61,290 bases of DNA from an uncultured Eubacteriales bacterium (GTDB lineage Bacteria > Bacillota > Clostridia > Oscillospirales > Acutalibacteraceae), in contig ONAL01000006.1 of assembly GCA_900315785.1 (NCBI GenBank), positions 1-61,290 of the forward strand, written 5' to 3'. Shown one piece after another: positions 26,209 to 37,356 of this stretch (position 1 is the stretch's first letter; each line of letters opens with the position of its first letter). The notes beneath the pieces were generated by a model that did no database searches, was not told where the DNA came from, and saw only the letters and a program-made list of their open reading frames with translations. Position numbers and translations under genes: made by a program.

Positions 26209-26895
26209 TCAGTTCTTTTTCCAGTAGTTTTTGTAGTCCTCGATGTTCCACTCGGCGGCGATTTCGCTCGTCGCGGGCATAACACGGAACATTCGGGTTT
26301 GTTTGGATTCCTCGTAGAGATAAATCCAGTTTTTGTACCAGAAGCAGCCGTCCTCACGGTCGGTAGCGTCTACGAAAAGATTGTCAAAAAAATTGACATA
26401 ATCGCTCTTGTAGCCGCCAGCAACTGCGGCAATTATTCCGCTGACGGTCATAACCTTCTGCTTGCCGTCTCGGCTGGTCGCAAAGAATTCCACATCAACC
26501 GCGCAGCCGATGTTCACGAGATAAAGCGTCTTTTTCTCGACGGTAGCGGTAAGGGTTATGTTATCGCTTTTCAGATAATAATAGATAAAATCCAGACCGT
26601 TCTGGCTTGCTTCGCCCTTTTTCTTCCACTTCTTATAGGGGAAGTCGCTGATTTTTCCGCCGAGGCTGAGATACATCTCGTTAAACGCGGTCGTGAAGCG
26701 GTCGAGCGTCATATTTATAATCATTCCCGTCTCCGTCTGATACTCGGAGACGGTTTCTGTATCCGGGGCAGGATAGTTTGCCTCGTCCTCGGTAGCTCCG
26801 TCGCTTATCGGTGTAACGGTCTCTTCCTCTTTTCCGCAGGAAATAAGAGAAAAAGCCATACACATGCACATCAAAATTGCAATAGCTCTTTTCAA
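26209..26895 (-). CDS. secreted lipoprotein of unknown function
   Basis: A 228-residue lipoprotein with lipobox FSLISC (Cys near 20), an acidic linker (about 25-55) and a folded domain I do not recognise. The start is TTG 26895, one base after the maf stop; a distant AAAGG in maf (about 26908-26912) may serve it. It is last in the gyrA/acyltransferase/maf run. No terminator is seen before the abutting PBP2 gene. Confidence 0.82.
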   Translation of the reverse strand: MKRAIAILMCMCMAFSLISCGKEEETVTPISDGATEDEANYPAPDTETVSEYQTETGMIINMTLDRFTTAFNEMYLSLGGKISDFPYKKWKKKGEASQNGLDFIYYYLKSDNITLTATVEKKTLYLVNIGCAVDVEFFATSRDGKQKVMTVSGIIAAVAGGYKSDYVNFFDNLFVDATDREDGCFWYKNWIYLYEESKQTRMFRVMPATSEIAAEWNIEDYKNYWKKN

Positions 26896-26896
26896 A

Positions 26897-27454
26897 TTAA
26901 CACATTTCCTTTATCTTTCGGTTTAGTTCTGCGCAGGGCAGACCGACGACGTTGTTGTAGTCGCCGCGGATTTCTCTGACAAAAAGTCCCGCCTGACCCT
27001 GAATACCGTAGGCTCCCGCCTTATCCTTCCATTCATCGCCCGAGAGGTAGTCGAAAAGCTCGTCATCTGTGAGCTCATAGAAAATAACCTCTGTTTCTAC
27101 CGAGAACAAAACTGCTTTTCCTTTATAAATAAGGCAGTTGCCCGTGATAACCTTGTGGGCTTTGCCGCTCAGAAGTCGGAGCATTTCCTCGGCGTCAGCC
27201 TTATCCTTGGGCTTTCCGAGCATTTTTCCGTCCGCGATTACGGCGGTGTCACAGCCGATAACCAGACTGTCGGGGTAATCCTTCGCGATTGCCTCGGCTT
27301 TTTTTGCGGCAATTTTTTCGGGTCGAAGCTCTACGGGGATATCCTCGAATATGCTCTCGTCGATGTCGGCGGGCACGATTTCGAATTTTTCAAATATCAG
27401 CTTCAAAAGCTCCTGACGTCTCGGAGACGCGGAGGCTAAAATCACATTTTTCAT
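26897..27454 (-). CDS. maf: Maf-family nucleotide pyrophosphatase
   Basis: A 185-residue house-cleaning enzyme that hydrolyses non-canonical or excess nucleoside triphosphates (dTTP/UTP or m7GTP types) and can affect division. Family motifs are LASASPRRQELL at the N-terminus, VIGCDTAV near 67, GKPKDKADAEEML and AGAYGIQGQAG. Its ATG overlaps the acyltransferase stop as ATGA. Confidence 0.95.
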   Translation of the reverse strand: MKNVILASASPRRQELLKLIFEKFEIVPADIDESIFEDIPVELRPEKIAAKKAEAIAKDYPDSLVIGCDTAVIADGKMLGKPKDKADAEEMLRLLSGKAHKVITGNCLIYKGKAVLFSVETEVIFYELTDDELFDYLSGDEWKDKAGAYGIQGQAGLFVREIRGDYNNVVGLPCAELNRKIKEMC

Positions 27455-28443
27455 AACAGCTTTCTTTCAAGTTTTCCGTATAGTTTTTTGAACACGATTC
27501 CCATAATAACCGAAACGGTGAAGCAGAACAGCGACATCAGAAACGCCGTCGTGGCTTCCTCGAGTATGATTCTGTTTCCGATAATCCTGAGTACCAGGCG
27601 GAAAACAAAGGTATGGAAAAGGTAGACGTAAAGCATAACCGACGCGGGTTTTCGGAGCGAAAACGGAAAGCGGATGTTTCCAAAAAACATAAACACCGCT
27701 ATGCCGCCGATTACGATTGTGGGGTAAAAATAGACGTTCTTGTGAATGAAAATCCACGTCCAGCCTGTGCTTCTTAAGACAATCCGAAGCGTGTACATCG
27801 AGAACGCGATAACCGCGAGCAAGCCTGTGTTTACCTTACCTCTCGCGTTATCGTACAAAAAGCTTCCGACCATAAAGTAGCCGAGGTACGCAAACACCTT
27901 TGCGTACGAAGCGGCGAAAAGATAGGTCTCGGTGTTGATAAACGCAACCGCGAGCGCGAGCCAGACAAACGACGTTATTCCGAACGCCTTTGTCGAAACG
28001 CTCTCCTTGAATCTGAGCACGACAGGCGTGATGAGGTAAAGCCCCGTTATCATCGGGATAAACCAGAGGTTATACTGATTTCCCTCGAGATATGTCAAAA
28101 AGACAGAGGAAAGGCTTTCCTTAGCGATAACCGCCTTCGTGATGTCAAACACAAGATAAGACGCGCTGACAATAAGAAAAGGCAGGATTGTACGAACGAA
28201 TGACCTCTTGTAAAACCTGCCGTATTCCTTGTTTTTGGGGTTGCTGAGCAGAAAGGCGCCCGAAATCATAATAAAGCACGGAACGCCGAATCTTGTGAAC
28301 ACCTCAAAAATATCCTGAATCACATAGACCGTCGGGGTAAGCTGCTTGGTTATCCCCATATAGTATTGATTTATGTGGATAAAAACTACGCCTACTGCGG
28401 ACAGAATCCGCAGTAAGTCGTAGTTATTCTCTCGTTTATTCAT
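27451..28443 (-). CDS. acyltransferase 3 family membrane protein
   Basis: A 330-residue protein with about ten hydrophobic segments, opening with [20 protein letters not shown]. This is the Acyltransferase-3 pattern, in which an early Arg and His (here R12, H23) are conserved. Family members O-acetylate cell-wall sugars or exopolysaccharides; the substrate here is unknown. It overlaps gyrA by 8 bp at its start and maf by 4 bp at its end, so it is translated as part of a gyrA-led message. Confidence 0.88.
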   Translation of the reverse strand: MNKRENNYDLLRILSAVGVVFIHINQYYMGITKQLTPTVYVIQDIFEVFTRFGVPCFIMISGAFLLSNPKNKEYGRFYKRSFVRTILPFLIVSASYLVFDITKAVIAKESLSSVFLTYLEGNQYNLWFIPMITGLYLITPVVLRFKESVSTKAFGITSFVWLALAVAFINTETYLFAASYAKVFAYLGYFMVGSFLYDNARGKVNTGLLAVIAFSMYTLRIVLRSTGWTWIFIHKNVYFYPTIVIGGIAVFMFFGNIRFPFSLRKPASVMLYVYLFHTFVFRLVLRIIGNRIILEEATTAFLMSLFCFTVSVIMGIVFKKLYGKLERKLL

Positions 28444-30940
28444 TTTCTGTCGTCACTTCTTCCTCTGAGCCGTTATCCTCGGGCTTTGAGGAGCTTTCTT
28501 CATCGTCATGGGGAAGGTGTGCAAAGGATACAACCCTGTTGCCCTCGTTGATACGCATAAGCGTAACACCCTTTGACGGACGGGCGCAGATTCTGACGTC
28601 CTTCGCCTGAATTCTGATAACGACGCCCTCTTCGCTGATAAGAATGATATCGTCGCCCTGGTCGATGACGTTGATACCCGCAACCTTGCCGTATTTCTCG
28701 GTGTGGTAGTTGGTCAGACCCTTACCGCCTCTTGTCTGAATACGATAGTTATCGGGTGACGAAAGTCTGCCGTAGCCTGTTTCGGAAACGGTGATAATCA
28801 GCTTGCCTTCCTTGATAACGCTCATACCGACGATTGTATCGCCTTCCCTGAGGTTCATAGCCTTTACGCCTCGAGCCTGACGACCCATGGGACGTACGTC
28901 GGTTTCCTTGAAGCGAATTGACATACCGTCGCGGGTTGCGACGATGATATCCTCGTTGCCCTCGGTCATCTTGACAAACCTGAGCTCGTCGCCCTCGTTG
29001 AGGTCAAGCGCGATAAGTCCGCCCTTGCGCGCGGTGTTGTACGCGTCGAGAGCAATTCTCTTGATGATACCGTACTTGGTAATCATTATCAGATACTTAT
29101 CCTCTTCGAACTCCTTGACGGGAATCATCGAGGTGACCTTTTCGTCCGTAGCAATCGGCAGAATATTCGCGATATTCATACCCTTGCTCTGGCGGGTACC
29201 CTCGGGGATTGTATAACACTTCACTCTGTAAACTCTGCCCTTATCGGTAAAGAACAGGATATAGGAGTGAGAGTTGCAGATAAACATAGTAGTGGCTACG
29301 TCCTCTTCGCGAGTGGACATACCCTTGACGCCGCGTCCGCCTCGGTTCTGGGTCGAATACTCGGACTGTTCGATACGCTTGATGTAGCCGTAGCGTGTCA
29401 TAGTGACTACGCAGTCCTCCTGAGGAATGAGGTCCTCGATATCGACCTCGCCGCTGACGTGGCAAATCTCCGTACGTCTGGGGTCGGCGTACTTGTTTCT
29501 GAGGGCAAGAGCCTCTTTCTTTACAACCTCGAGCAGGAGGTGGTGGCTTCCGAGAAGCTCCTCGAACTCCTTAATCTTGGCGAGAAGAGCCGCGATTTCG
29601 TCCTCGATTTTGCCGCGCTCCATATTGGTGAGCTGTCCGAGACGCATCTGAACAATCGCCTGAGCCTGAACCTCGTCGAGGTCAAAGCGCTCCATAAGGT
29701 TGACCTTGGCGGTCGCTGTGTCCTTGCTGTGGCGGATGATGTTGATAACCTCGTCGATGTTGTCAATGGCTATCTTCAAGCCTTCCAGAATGTGACATCT
29801 CTCACGCGCTTTCTTGAGGTCAAACTGAGTTCTGCGTGTGATAATCTCGACCTGGAAGTCGATATAAAGCTGTAAGCACTCCTTGAGCGTCAGAATCTTC
29901 GGCTCGCCGTTGACAATCGCGAGCAGAATTGCGCCGAAGGTTGTCTGCAGCTGGGTAAAGGAGAAGAGCTGGTTTAAGATAATCTGAGGTGACGCGTCGC
30001 GGCGAATATCGATTTCGATATGCATACCGTTACGGTCGGAATGGTCCTCGATATTTGTGATACCGTCGAGCTTCTTGTCCTTGACCAAATCGGCGATATG
30101 CTCGATAAGTCTTGCCTTGTTAACTCCGTAGGGGAGCTCGGTTACGATAATCTTATATCTGCCGTTCTTGGCTTCGACAATCTCGGTCTTAGCTCTTACG
30201 ATAATCTTTCCGCGGCCTGTGCCGTAGGCTGCACGGATACCGCTTCTGCCCATAATGATACCGCCCGTCGGGAAGTCAGGACCGGGGATACACTCCATAA
30301 GGTCGGAAATCTCCGCGTCGGGATTGTCGATAAGCAGGTCAATCGCGTCGATAACCTCGCCGAGGTTATGCGGCGGAATGTTCGTCGCCATACCGACTGC
30401 GATACCGCTGGAGCCGTTTACGAGAAGGTTCGGGAAACGGCTGGGGAGCACGGTGGGCTCCTCGAGACGGTCATCGTAGTTGGGAACGAAATCTACCGTC
30501 TTTTTGTCAATTTCTGTGAGCATTTCCGTGGAAATCTTGCTCATACGCGCTTCTGTGTATCTGTACGCAGCAGGCGGGTCGCCGTCGACGGAACCGAAGT
30601 TTCCGTGACCGTCAACGAGCATATATCTCATCGAGAAATCCTGTGCAAGACGTACCAGAGCGTCATAAACCGACGCGTCGCCGTGGGGATGATACGCACC
30701 GAGCACGGCGCCGACTGTATCGGCGCACTTATGATAGGGCTTGTTGGGTTCAAGTCCTCTTTCATACATTGTATAAAGTATGCGGCGGTGAACGGGTTTG
30801 AGACCGTCTCTGACATCAGGCAGAGCACGCGCCACGATTACTGACATCGAATAATCAAGGAAGCTCTGCTTCATTTCTTTTTCGACGTCAACTTCTATTA
30901 TTTTTCCGCCTGTTTCGATTATTTCGTTTTCGTTACTCAC
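28436..30940 (-). CDS. gyrA: DNA gyrase subunit A
   Basis: An 834-residue subunit that breaks and rejoins DNA to introduce negative supercoils. The catalytic Tyr128 is in [10 protein letters not shown]. The quinolone-determining segment is [11 protein letters not shown], with Ala89 at the E. coli Ser83 position and Asp93 at Asp87. The C-terminal beta-pinwheel (about 500-810) has a GyrA box (QNRGGRG) near 540. The start codon is GTG 30940, with GAGGTGA seven bases upstream. It follows a thioesterase gene by 10 bp. Confidence 0.98.
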   Translation of the reverse strand: MSNENEIIETGGKIIEVDVEKEMKQSFLDYSMSVIVARALPDVRDGLKPVHRRILYTMYERGLEPNKPYHKCADTVGAVLGAYHPHGDASVYDALVRLAQDFSMRYMLVDGHGNFGSVDGDPPAAYRYTEARMSKISTEMLTEIDKKTVDFVPNYDDRLEEPTVLPSRFPNLLVNGSSGIAVGMATNIPPHNLGEVIDAIDLLIDNPDAEISDLMECIPGPDFPTGGIIMGRSGIRAAYGTGRGKIIVRAKTEIVEAKNGRYKIIVTELPYGVNKARLIEHIADLVKDKKLDGITNIEDHSDRNGMHIEIDIRRDASPQIILNQLFSFTQLQTTFGAILLAIVNGEPKILTLKECLQLYIDFQVEIITRRTQFDLKKARERCHILEGLKIAIDNIDEVINIIRHSKDTATAKVNLMERFDLDEVQAQAIVQMRLGQLTNMERGKIEDEIAALLAKIKEFEELLGSHHLLLEVVKKEALALRNKYADPRRTEICHVSGEVDIEDLIPQEDCVVTMTRYGYIKRIEQSEYSTQNRGGRGVKGMSTREEDVATTMFICNSHSYILFFTDKGRVYRVKCYTIPEGTRQSKGMNIANILPIATDEKVTSMIPVKEFEEDKYLIMITKYGIIKRIALDAYNTARKGGLIALDLNEGDELRFVKMTEGNEDIIVATRDGMSIRFKETDVRPMGRQARGVKAMNLREGDTIVGMSVIKEGKLIITVSETGYGRLSSPDNYRIQTRGGKGLTNYHTEKYGKVAGINVIDQGDDIILISEEGVVIRIQAKDVRICARPSKGVTLMRINEGNRVVSFAHLPHDDEESSSKPEDNGSEEEVTTENE

Positions 30941-30950
30941 TTAATTCACC

Positions 30951-31373
30951 TCAAAGCGTCGCTTTTATTTGTTCGTAAAGAGTCGGCATTCGTTTCTTTA
31001 TGTTGCAAGGTTTAAAGGTCTTGCTGTCCACAAAACCGTGTTCGGTCGTGCCGTAGCCGAGCTCTGTTTCGGTGCCGTCGGGGTTGATTCGCTTTACCGT
31101 GTAGGTAAACTGAATCTGAGCGGCTCTCAGACCGATAACCCAGGTTCTGACAATAATATTATCCTCGTAGAGAGCAGGAGTTTTGAAGCTGCACGAAAGG
31201 TTAGTGAGCGGCATAAGAACTCCCGCTTTTTCCATTTCGCTGTAGGTTACTCCGTAAAGCTTTATATAATCGGTTCTGCCGACCTCGTACCATACGGGAT
31301 AGTTGGAGTGATGGGCTATTCCCATTCTGTCTGTCTCCGCGTAGCGGACTGTGATGTAGCTTTTTGAATGCAT
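30951..31373 (-). CDS. acyl-CoA thioesterase, 4HBT (YbgC/FadM) type
   Basis: A 140-residue hotdog-fold enzyme that releases acids from CoA or carrier thioesters. The signature is VRYAETDRMGIAHHSNYPVWYE at the N-terminus. ATG 31373 is used because AAGGAG is seven bases upstream; an earlier in-frame start extends into gyrB with no site. It sits between gyrB and gyrA, 10 bp from each, an unusual insertion. The substrate is unknown. Confidence 0.9.
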   Translation of the reverse strand: MHSKSYITVRYAETDRMGIAHHSNYPVWYEVGRTDYIKLYGVTYSEMEKAGVLMPLTNLSCSFKTPALYEDNIIVRTWVIGLRAAQIQFTYTVKRINPDGTETELGYGTTEHGFVDSKTFKPCNIKKRMPTLYEQIKATL

Positions 31374-31383
31374 AACTATCTCC

Positions 31384-33360
<1,977 letters not shown>

Positions 33361-33768
33361 CTATTCGTTATCAGCTTTTCTTTTTCTGGTTTTAACGGAC
33401 CGTTTTTCCTTATGATGTTCGGAAATTATCTTTTCGGTCCTGATTTCTTTCGCTTTATAATTCTTCTGCTTTTTATACTCCGTAAAGAACGGATATGTGA
33501 AATACGCCGCGAGAACAAGCACACAATCAAGCAGAAAAATCGGGAGCAAACCCGTATTTCTTGTTCCCGCTATACCGAGCAAGGCGAGGTTGACTACGAC
33601 GGTGAGCGTCAAAAATATCAGAATAAATATCAGAGCGCTTTTCAGTCCGCCGATTTTGAACTCGTTCTTGCAGTGGTAACAGGTTTTCTTACGCTTGGTA
33701 ACTGAGGACAAAACCTCGCCGTAGCTGAAAACCGTCTTGCAGTACGGGCATACAGGTAATCTAAGCAT
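33361..33768 (-). CDS. small zinc-ribbon membrane protein (CxxC-x19-CxxC)
   Basis: A 135-residue protein with N-terminal CPYC and CYHC separated by 19 residues, two hydrophobic segments (about 45-65 and 75-95) and a Lys/Arg-rich tail. It resembles the CxxC-20-CxxC family of small clostridial proteins. AGGAAG lies nine bases before ATG. It pairs with the similar gene upstream and sits between remB and gyrB. Function unknown. Confidence 0.82.
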   Translation of the reverse strand: MLRLPVCPYCKTVFSYGEVLSSVTKRKKTCYHCKNEFKIGGLKSALIFILIFLTLTVVVNLALLGIAGTRNTGLLPIFLLDCVLVLAAYFTYPFFTEYKKQKNYKAKEIRTEKIISEHHKEKRSVKTRKRKADNE

Positions 33769-33770
33769 AA

Positions 33771-34424
33771 TTAAAACTTCCTGTTAGCCGTATACTTTGA
33801 GCCGTCGGGCTTTGTTTTCTTCGGGATATACTGCTTGACCTCTTCTTCCTCATAGGGCTGAGGTTTCTGAGCTTCGGGAGCAGGTCTCGCGACTCTCCTC
33901 AGCGGAGCGTCCGAGGAAGCGTGAGCTTCGCTGACGTCCTTGATGATATGAACCATATTCTCATCTTCATCGTCCATACTGTCAATCTTCTGCTCAATGC
34001 TCGCGGGAGTGCTGCGGTTGTTCTTTATCTGGTCAAAAATCTTTCTGTCAAAGACGAAGTCCTCGGGTGAGCTTACCTCTTCGAGCACGCTCGACTCGCT
34101 CGCCGTCTTGGTCTGATTCTCGACATACTTTCTGAGCGGCGCAAAGCTTATGAACAAAGGCGTACACGCATAGAACGCAATCAGAATTATGATAGGCGGA
34201 AATACGCCGATAAACTGATTATGGAACTTTGAGGTCTGCCACAGTATGATATACAGAACTACGATGAGCACAACCGCGATAAACGCGATAAGGAGCTTGA
34301 AGTCGGTCTTAATCTTGCTCTCTTTCTTGCACCTTCCGCATTTGTAAAGTCCGTGCTTTTTCTCATGGAAAACTGTGGTATAAGGTATTCTTCTTCCGCA
34401 ATAGGGACATTTTTTTCCGCTCAT
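33771..34424 (-). CDS. zinc-ribbon membrane protein with acidic tail
   Basis: A 217-residue protein: CPYC...CGRC ribbon (6-33), two hydrophobic segments (about 45-62 and 72-95), then a long cytoplasmic-type tail rich in Ser, Glu and Pro ending in a Lys/Arg-rich stretch. Start ATG 34424 follows AAAGGAAG. It is related in layout to 33361-33768 and separated from it by only two bases, so they may act as a pair. Function unknown. Confidence 0.82.
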   Translation of the reverse strand: MSGKKCPYCGRRIPYTTVFHEKKHGLYKCGRCKKESKIKTDFKLLIAFIAVVLIVVLYIILWQTSKFHNQFIGVFPPIIILIAFYACTPLFISFAPLRKYVENQTKTASESSVLEEVSSPEDFVFDRKIFDQIKNNRSTPASIEQKIDSMDDEDENMVHIIKDVSEAHASSDAPLRRVARPAPEAQKPQPYEEEEVKQYIPKKTKPDGSKYTANRKF

Positions 34425-34436
34425 ATTTATCTTCCT

Positions 34437-34694
34437 TTATATTAATTTTATCTTATTACGCCTGTAAAGCGTCTGGCTTGAAAGCTGGCTGATATAAACC
34501 GAGGTTTCGCCGTTTTCCTCACACACAATAAACGACCTCGGCAAATCGTTGCTTACGTTGATTACTCTCTTGTTTTTCTCGGACAAGGCGAGAAAATCGC
34601 GCGTGTTTTTTGAAACGGTTGTATTGTCCAAATCAAAAATGCCGATTATATTCTCGGTTCTGATTACTGTTTTTTCTCCCAGATGAAGGTACAT
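34437..34694 (-). CDS. remB: extracellular matrix regulator RemB (DUF370)
   Basis: An 85-residue protein starting MYLHLGEKTVIRTENIIGIFDLDNTT, the DUF370/RemB (YaaB) pattern. RemA-type homologues bind DNA and control biofilm genes; RemB's role is less clear. It lies directly after recF (TAATG overlap), as in Bacillus, and is probably translated by coupling since no ribosome site is visible. Confidence 0.92.
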   Translation of the reverse strand: MYLHLGEKTVIRTENIIGIFDLDNTTVSKNTRDFLALSEKNKRVINVSNDLPRSFIVCEENGETSVYISQLSSQTLYRRNKIKLI

Positions 34695-35791
34695 TAATTT
34701 ATTTTCCCTTCTTCGATATAAAACTTTTTACCTTCCTGTAAAAGACTGTTTTCCTCAAAATCGCAGCAAGTGATAAACACCTGATATTCGGCGATTTTGT
34801 TGAGCAGGAAATCCTGTCTTTTTTTATCGAGCTCCGAAAGCACATCGTCGAGCAGAATTATCGGATTCTCTCCCGTCAAGTCCGAAAGCAGTTTTGCCTC
34901 GGCAAGCTTGAGAGAGAGCACCGCGCTGCGCTGCTGACCCTGTGAGGCAAATACCTTTGCCTTTTTGTCGTTGATAAAGATATCAAAGTCCTCGCGCTGA
35001 GGTCCGATATTTGTAAAGCCCGCGCGGCAATCTTCGTCTATGCTTTTTTTCAGAGCTTCTTTTAATTTGATATAGATTTCCTCTTCGCTGTCGCCCGATT
35101 TTGCCGAGCAGGTAGAGGAATACACAAGCCGAAGCTTCTCTTTGTTGTCGGAAATTCCGAGGTGATAATCGCCCGCGTATTCCGAAAGCTTATCTATATA
35201 GAGAAGTCTTCTGAAAATTATCTGAGCGCCAAGTCTGCAAATCGTTTCGTCCCATATTTCGAGCATATCTCTGAGCTCGGGGTGACGAAAAATATCTTTT
35301 AACAGAGCGTTGCGCTGATTCAGCGTCTGATTATACTTTGAAATAGTCACGGCGTTCTGGAACTTTTCCCGACAGATTGCACTATCGATAAACCTTCTTC
35401 GGGCGGACGGTCCTCTTTTAACAAGAGTGAGATTTTCAGGGGAAAAAACTACCGCCGTGTACTTTCCAATCAGGGAAGATGATGAATGTTTTTTAACTCC
35501 GTTTATAACTACCTCTTTTTTTCCGCCTGTGTAGAGGATTTCAGCATTCTGTTCTCTTTCCTGGGAAAAAAACTCCGCCTTGATTCTCGCAAACTTTTCG
35601 CCAAATTTGATAAACTCGTTTTCCTTGGAACCGCGGAAGCTGTGACCTCCGCAAAAGAGCCAGAGTGCTTCTATAATATTCGTTTTTCCCTGTGCGTTAT
35701 TTCCGTAAATTACGTTGATATTTTCCGAGGGGGTAAGACCGCCGTCACTGAGGTTACGGTAATTCTTGAATTGTAAACCTGTAACGCGCAC
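34694..35791 (-). CDS. recF: DNA replication and repair protein RecF
   Basis: A 365-residue SMC-like ATPase that loads RecA at gaps. It has Walker A YGNNAQGKTNIIEAL near 30-44, a signature region with QGQQRSAVLSLKLAE near 280, and Walker B PIILLDDVLSELD near 310. Start is GTG 35791, six bases after a strong GGAGGG. Length is typical. Confidence 0.97.
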   Translation of the reverse strand: MRVTGLQFKNYRNLSDGGLTPSENINVIYGNNAQGKTNIIEALWLFCGGHSFRGSKENEFIKFGEKFARIKAEFFSQEREQNAEILYTGGKKEVVINGVKKHSSSSLIGKYTAVVFSPENLTLVKRGPSARRRFIDSAICREKFQNAVTISKYNQTLNQRNALLKDIFRHPELRDMLEIWDETICRLGAQIIFRRLLYIDKLSEYAGDYHLGISDNKEKLRLVYSSTCSAKSGDSEEEIYIKLKEALKKSIDEDCRAGFTNIGPQREDFDIFINDKKAKVFASQGQQRSAVLSLKLAEAKLLSDLTGENPIILLDDVLSELDKKRQDFLLNKIAEYQVFITCCDFEENSLLQEGKKFYIEEGKIN

Positions 35792-35803
35792 CCTATCCCT
35801 CCT

Positions 35804-36022
35804 TTATACCATTATAATTTCAATTTTTCTGCCGTTAAATTCTGCGGTGTCGCCTGTTCTGAGCTTCTTTCCTCTCATCGTGCAGACTTCGCCGTTCACC
35901 TTAACCTCGCCGTTCTGAATGACAACCTTGGCGTGACCGCCTGTCTCACAGAGACCGCTGAACTTGAGCGCGTCTTGAAGCTTGATGAACTCGCCTTCTA
36001 CCTTGATTCTTTCCTCAGACAT
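35804..36022 (-). CDS. rlbA: S4-domain RNA-binding protein RlbA/YaaA
   Basis: A 72-residue protein made of one S4 RNA-binding fold ([31 protein letters not shown]). It is the usual small gene between dnaN and recF. It overlaps the end of dnaN by 8 bp. Homologues associate with ribosomes or ribosome assembly; the exact role is unsettled. Confidence 0.93.
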   Translation of the reverse strand: MSEERIKVEGEFIKLQDALKFSGLCETGGHAKVVIQNGEVKVNGEVCTMRGKKLRTGDTAEFNGRKIEIIMV

Positions 36023-37115
36023 TTGACAACCTCATCGGAACAACGAGAGCTACAAAGCTGTCTCCCTTGACAGGTGTAATAATCATCGGCGAAAGGCTGC
36101 CGTTAAGGCTGATTTTTACCTCGTCGGTATCGACGTTCTTGAGAGCGTCGAGGAAATATCTGTTGTTAAATCCGATTTCTACGTCCTCGCCCATAACGGG
36201 AGCGCTGATTTTATCGTTAGCCTTACCGATTGTAGAGGTACAGGAGAATCTGATTTCGTCTCCCGAGAATACACATCTGACGGGGCTCTGGATTTTGTCG
36301 CCGTTGAGAAGAGACATTCTGTCAACCGCGCTGATGAGAGAACGGGTATTGACGACCGCCTCTGTCTTTTTATCCTTGGGAATTGTGCTCTTATAATCGA
36401 GGAATGTTCCCTCAAGAAGTCTGGAAATTACGGAATACTCCTCAATTTTGAAAAGAATATGTCTCTGACCGACGCTGATAACTACGTTCTCCTCGTCGTC
36501 AATAAGCTTGAGGATTTCCTGCTGAGTTTTTCCGGGAACAATGAACTGAGTATTGCTCTCGTTATCTACCTCTTCTTTTCTGATAGCCATACGATATCCG
36601 TCAATTGCTACTATTTTCAGAGTTTTATCGGACAAATCAAAGAGAGAACCTGTGTAAATCGGCTTTGAGTTGTTGTCGGAAACAGCGTAAACCGTGCTTC
36701 TTATCATATCTCTGAGGAATTCTCCCTTGATTTCAAGGCTGTCGGTCTCCTCAAAGGTCGGCAGGTCGGGATATTCCACAGACGACATTCCTACAATCTG
36801 ATAATCCGCCTGACCGCTTGTGATGTAGGTAATCATTCTCTCGTCGGTCTCGATACATACAACCTCTTCGGGGAGCTTTCGGACGATTTCGGAAAAGAGT
36901 CTTGCGCTGATTACGATTTCTCCCTGCTCCTGAATGGTTGCATCTATATTTGTGGTAATTCCGATTTCGAGGTCATAGCCTGAGATTGAGAGCTTGGCTC
37001 CGTAGGCTTTGAGAAGAATACCCTCGAGTGCGGGAATTGTTGATTTACTCGATACGGCTCTTGAAACATTATTAACTGCTTCTGCAAGATCCGTTCTTAA
37101 CACGTTTAGTTTCAT
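36015..37115 (-). CDS. dnaN: DNA polymerase III sliding clamp (beta subunit)
   Basis: A 366-residue clamp that tethers polymerase to DNA, with three repeated clamp domains. It begins [21 protein letters not shown] and ends in [23 protein letters not shown]-type sequence with the binding-pocket VVPMR(L). AAAGGGAG precedes ATG. It is separated from dnaA by the origin element. Confidence 0.98.
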   Translation of the reverse strand: MKLNVLRTDLAEAVNNVSRAVSSKSTIPALEGILLKAYGAKLSISGYDLEIGITTNIDATIQEQGEIVISARLFSEIVRKLPEEVVCIETDERMITYITSGQADYQIVGMSSVEYPDLPTFEETDSLEIKGEFLRDMIRSTVYAVSDNNSKPIYTGSLFDLSDKTLKIVAIDGYRMAIRKEEVDNESNTQFIVPGKTQQEILKLIDDEENVVISVGQRHILFKIEEYSVISRLLEGTFLDYKSTIPKDKKTEAVVNTRSLISAVDRMSLLNGDKIQSPVRCVFSGDEIRFSCTSTIGKANDKISAPVMGEDVEIGFNNRYFLDALKNVDTDEVKISLNGSLSPMIITPVKGDSFVALVVPMRLSNV

Positions 37116-37140
37116 TTTAGTCTCCCTTTCGCTTGTTTTT

Positions 37141-37356
37141 ATAAACGAAACAATAATAATACTATATATTCCTCAGTAGTAGTCGTAGGGGGTGTGGAAA
37201 TGTGGATTATTCAAAAATTTCCGATAAAAGCTAAATTTTCCACCGTGAAAGTTTTATTCCCGAAATGTTAAAGATGTTGAAGAAAATCTGATTCGGGACA
37301 GTCTTTCCACAAGAGGTTGAAAAGTAATTGTTAAAAGTTAAAGAAAATGTGGAAAA
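37141..37356 (-). other. oriC: oriC: DnaA boxes, DnaA-trio and AT-rich unwinding element
   Basis: Reading the minus strand: box TTTTCCACA (37348-37356), box-like TGTGGAAAG (plus-strand CTTTCCACA, 37303-37311) and GGTGGAAAA (plus-strand TTTTCCACC, 37236-37244), then tandem TAATCCACA (37201-37209) and ATTTCCACA (37193-37201), CCCC (37189-37192), CTA CGA CTA CTA CTG (37174-37188), then an almost pure A/T stretch (37141-37170). This matches the Bacillus basal unwinding order of box pair, GC-rich spacer, DnaA-trios and AT-rich DNA. Confidence 0.85.
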
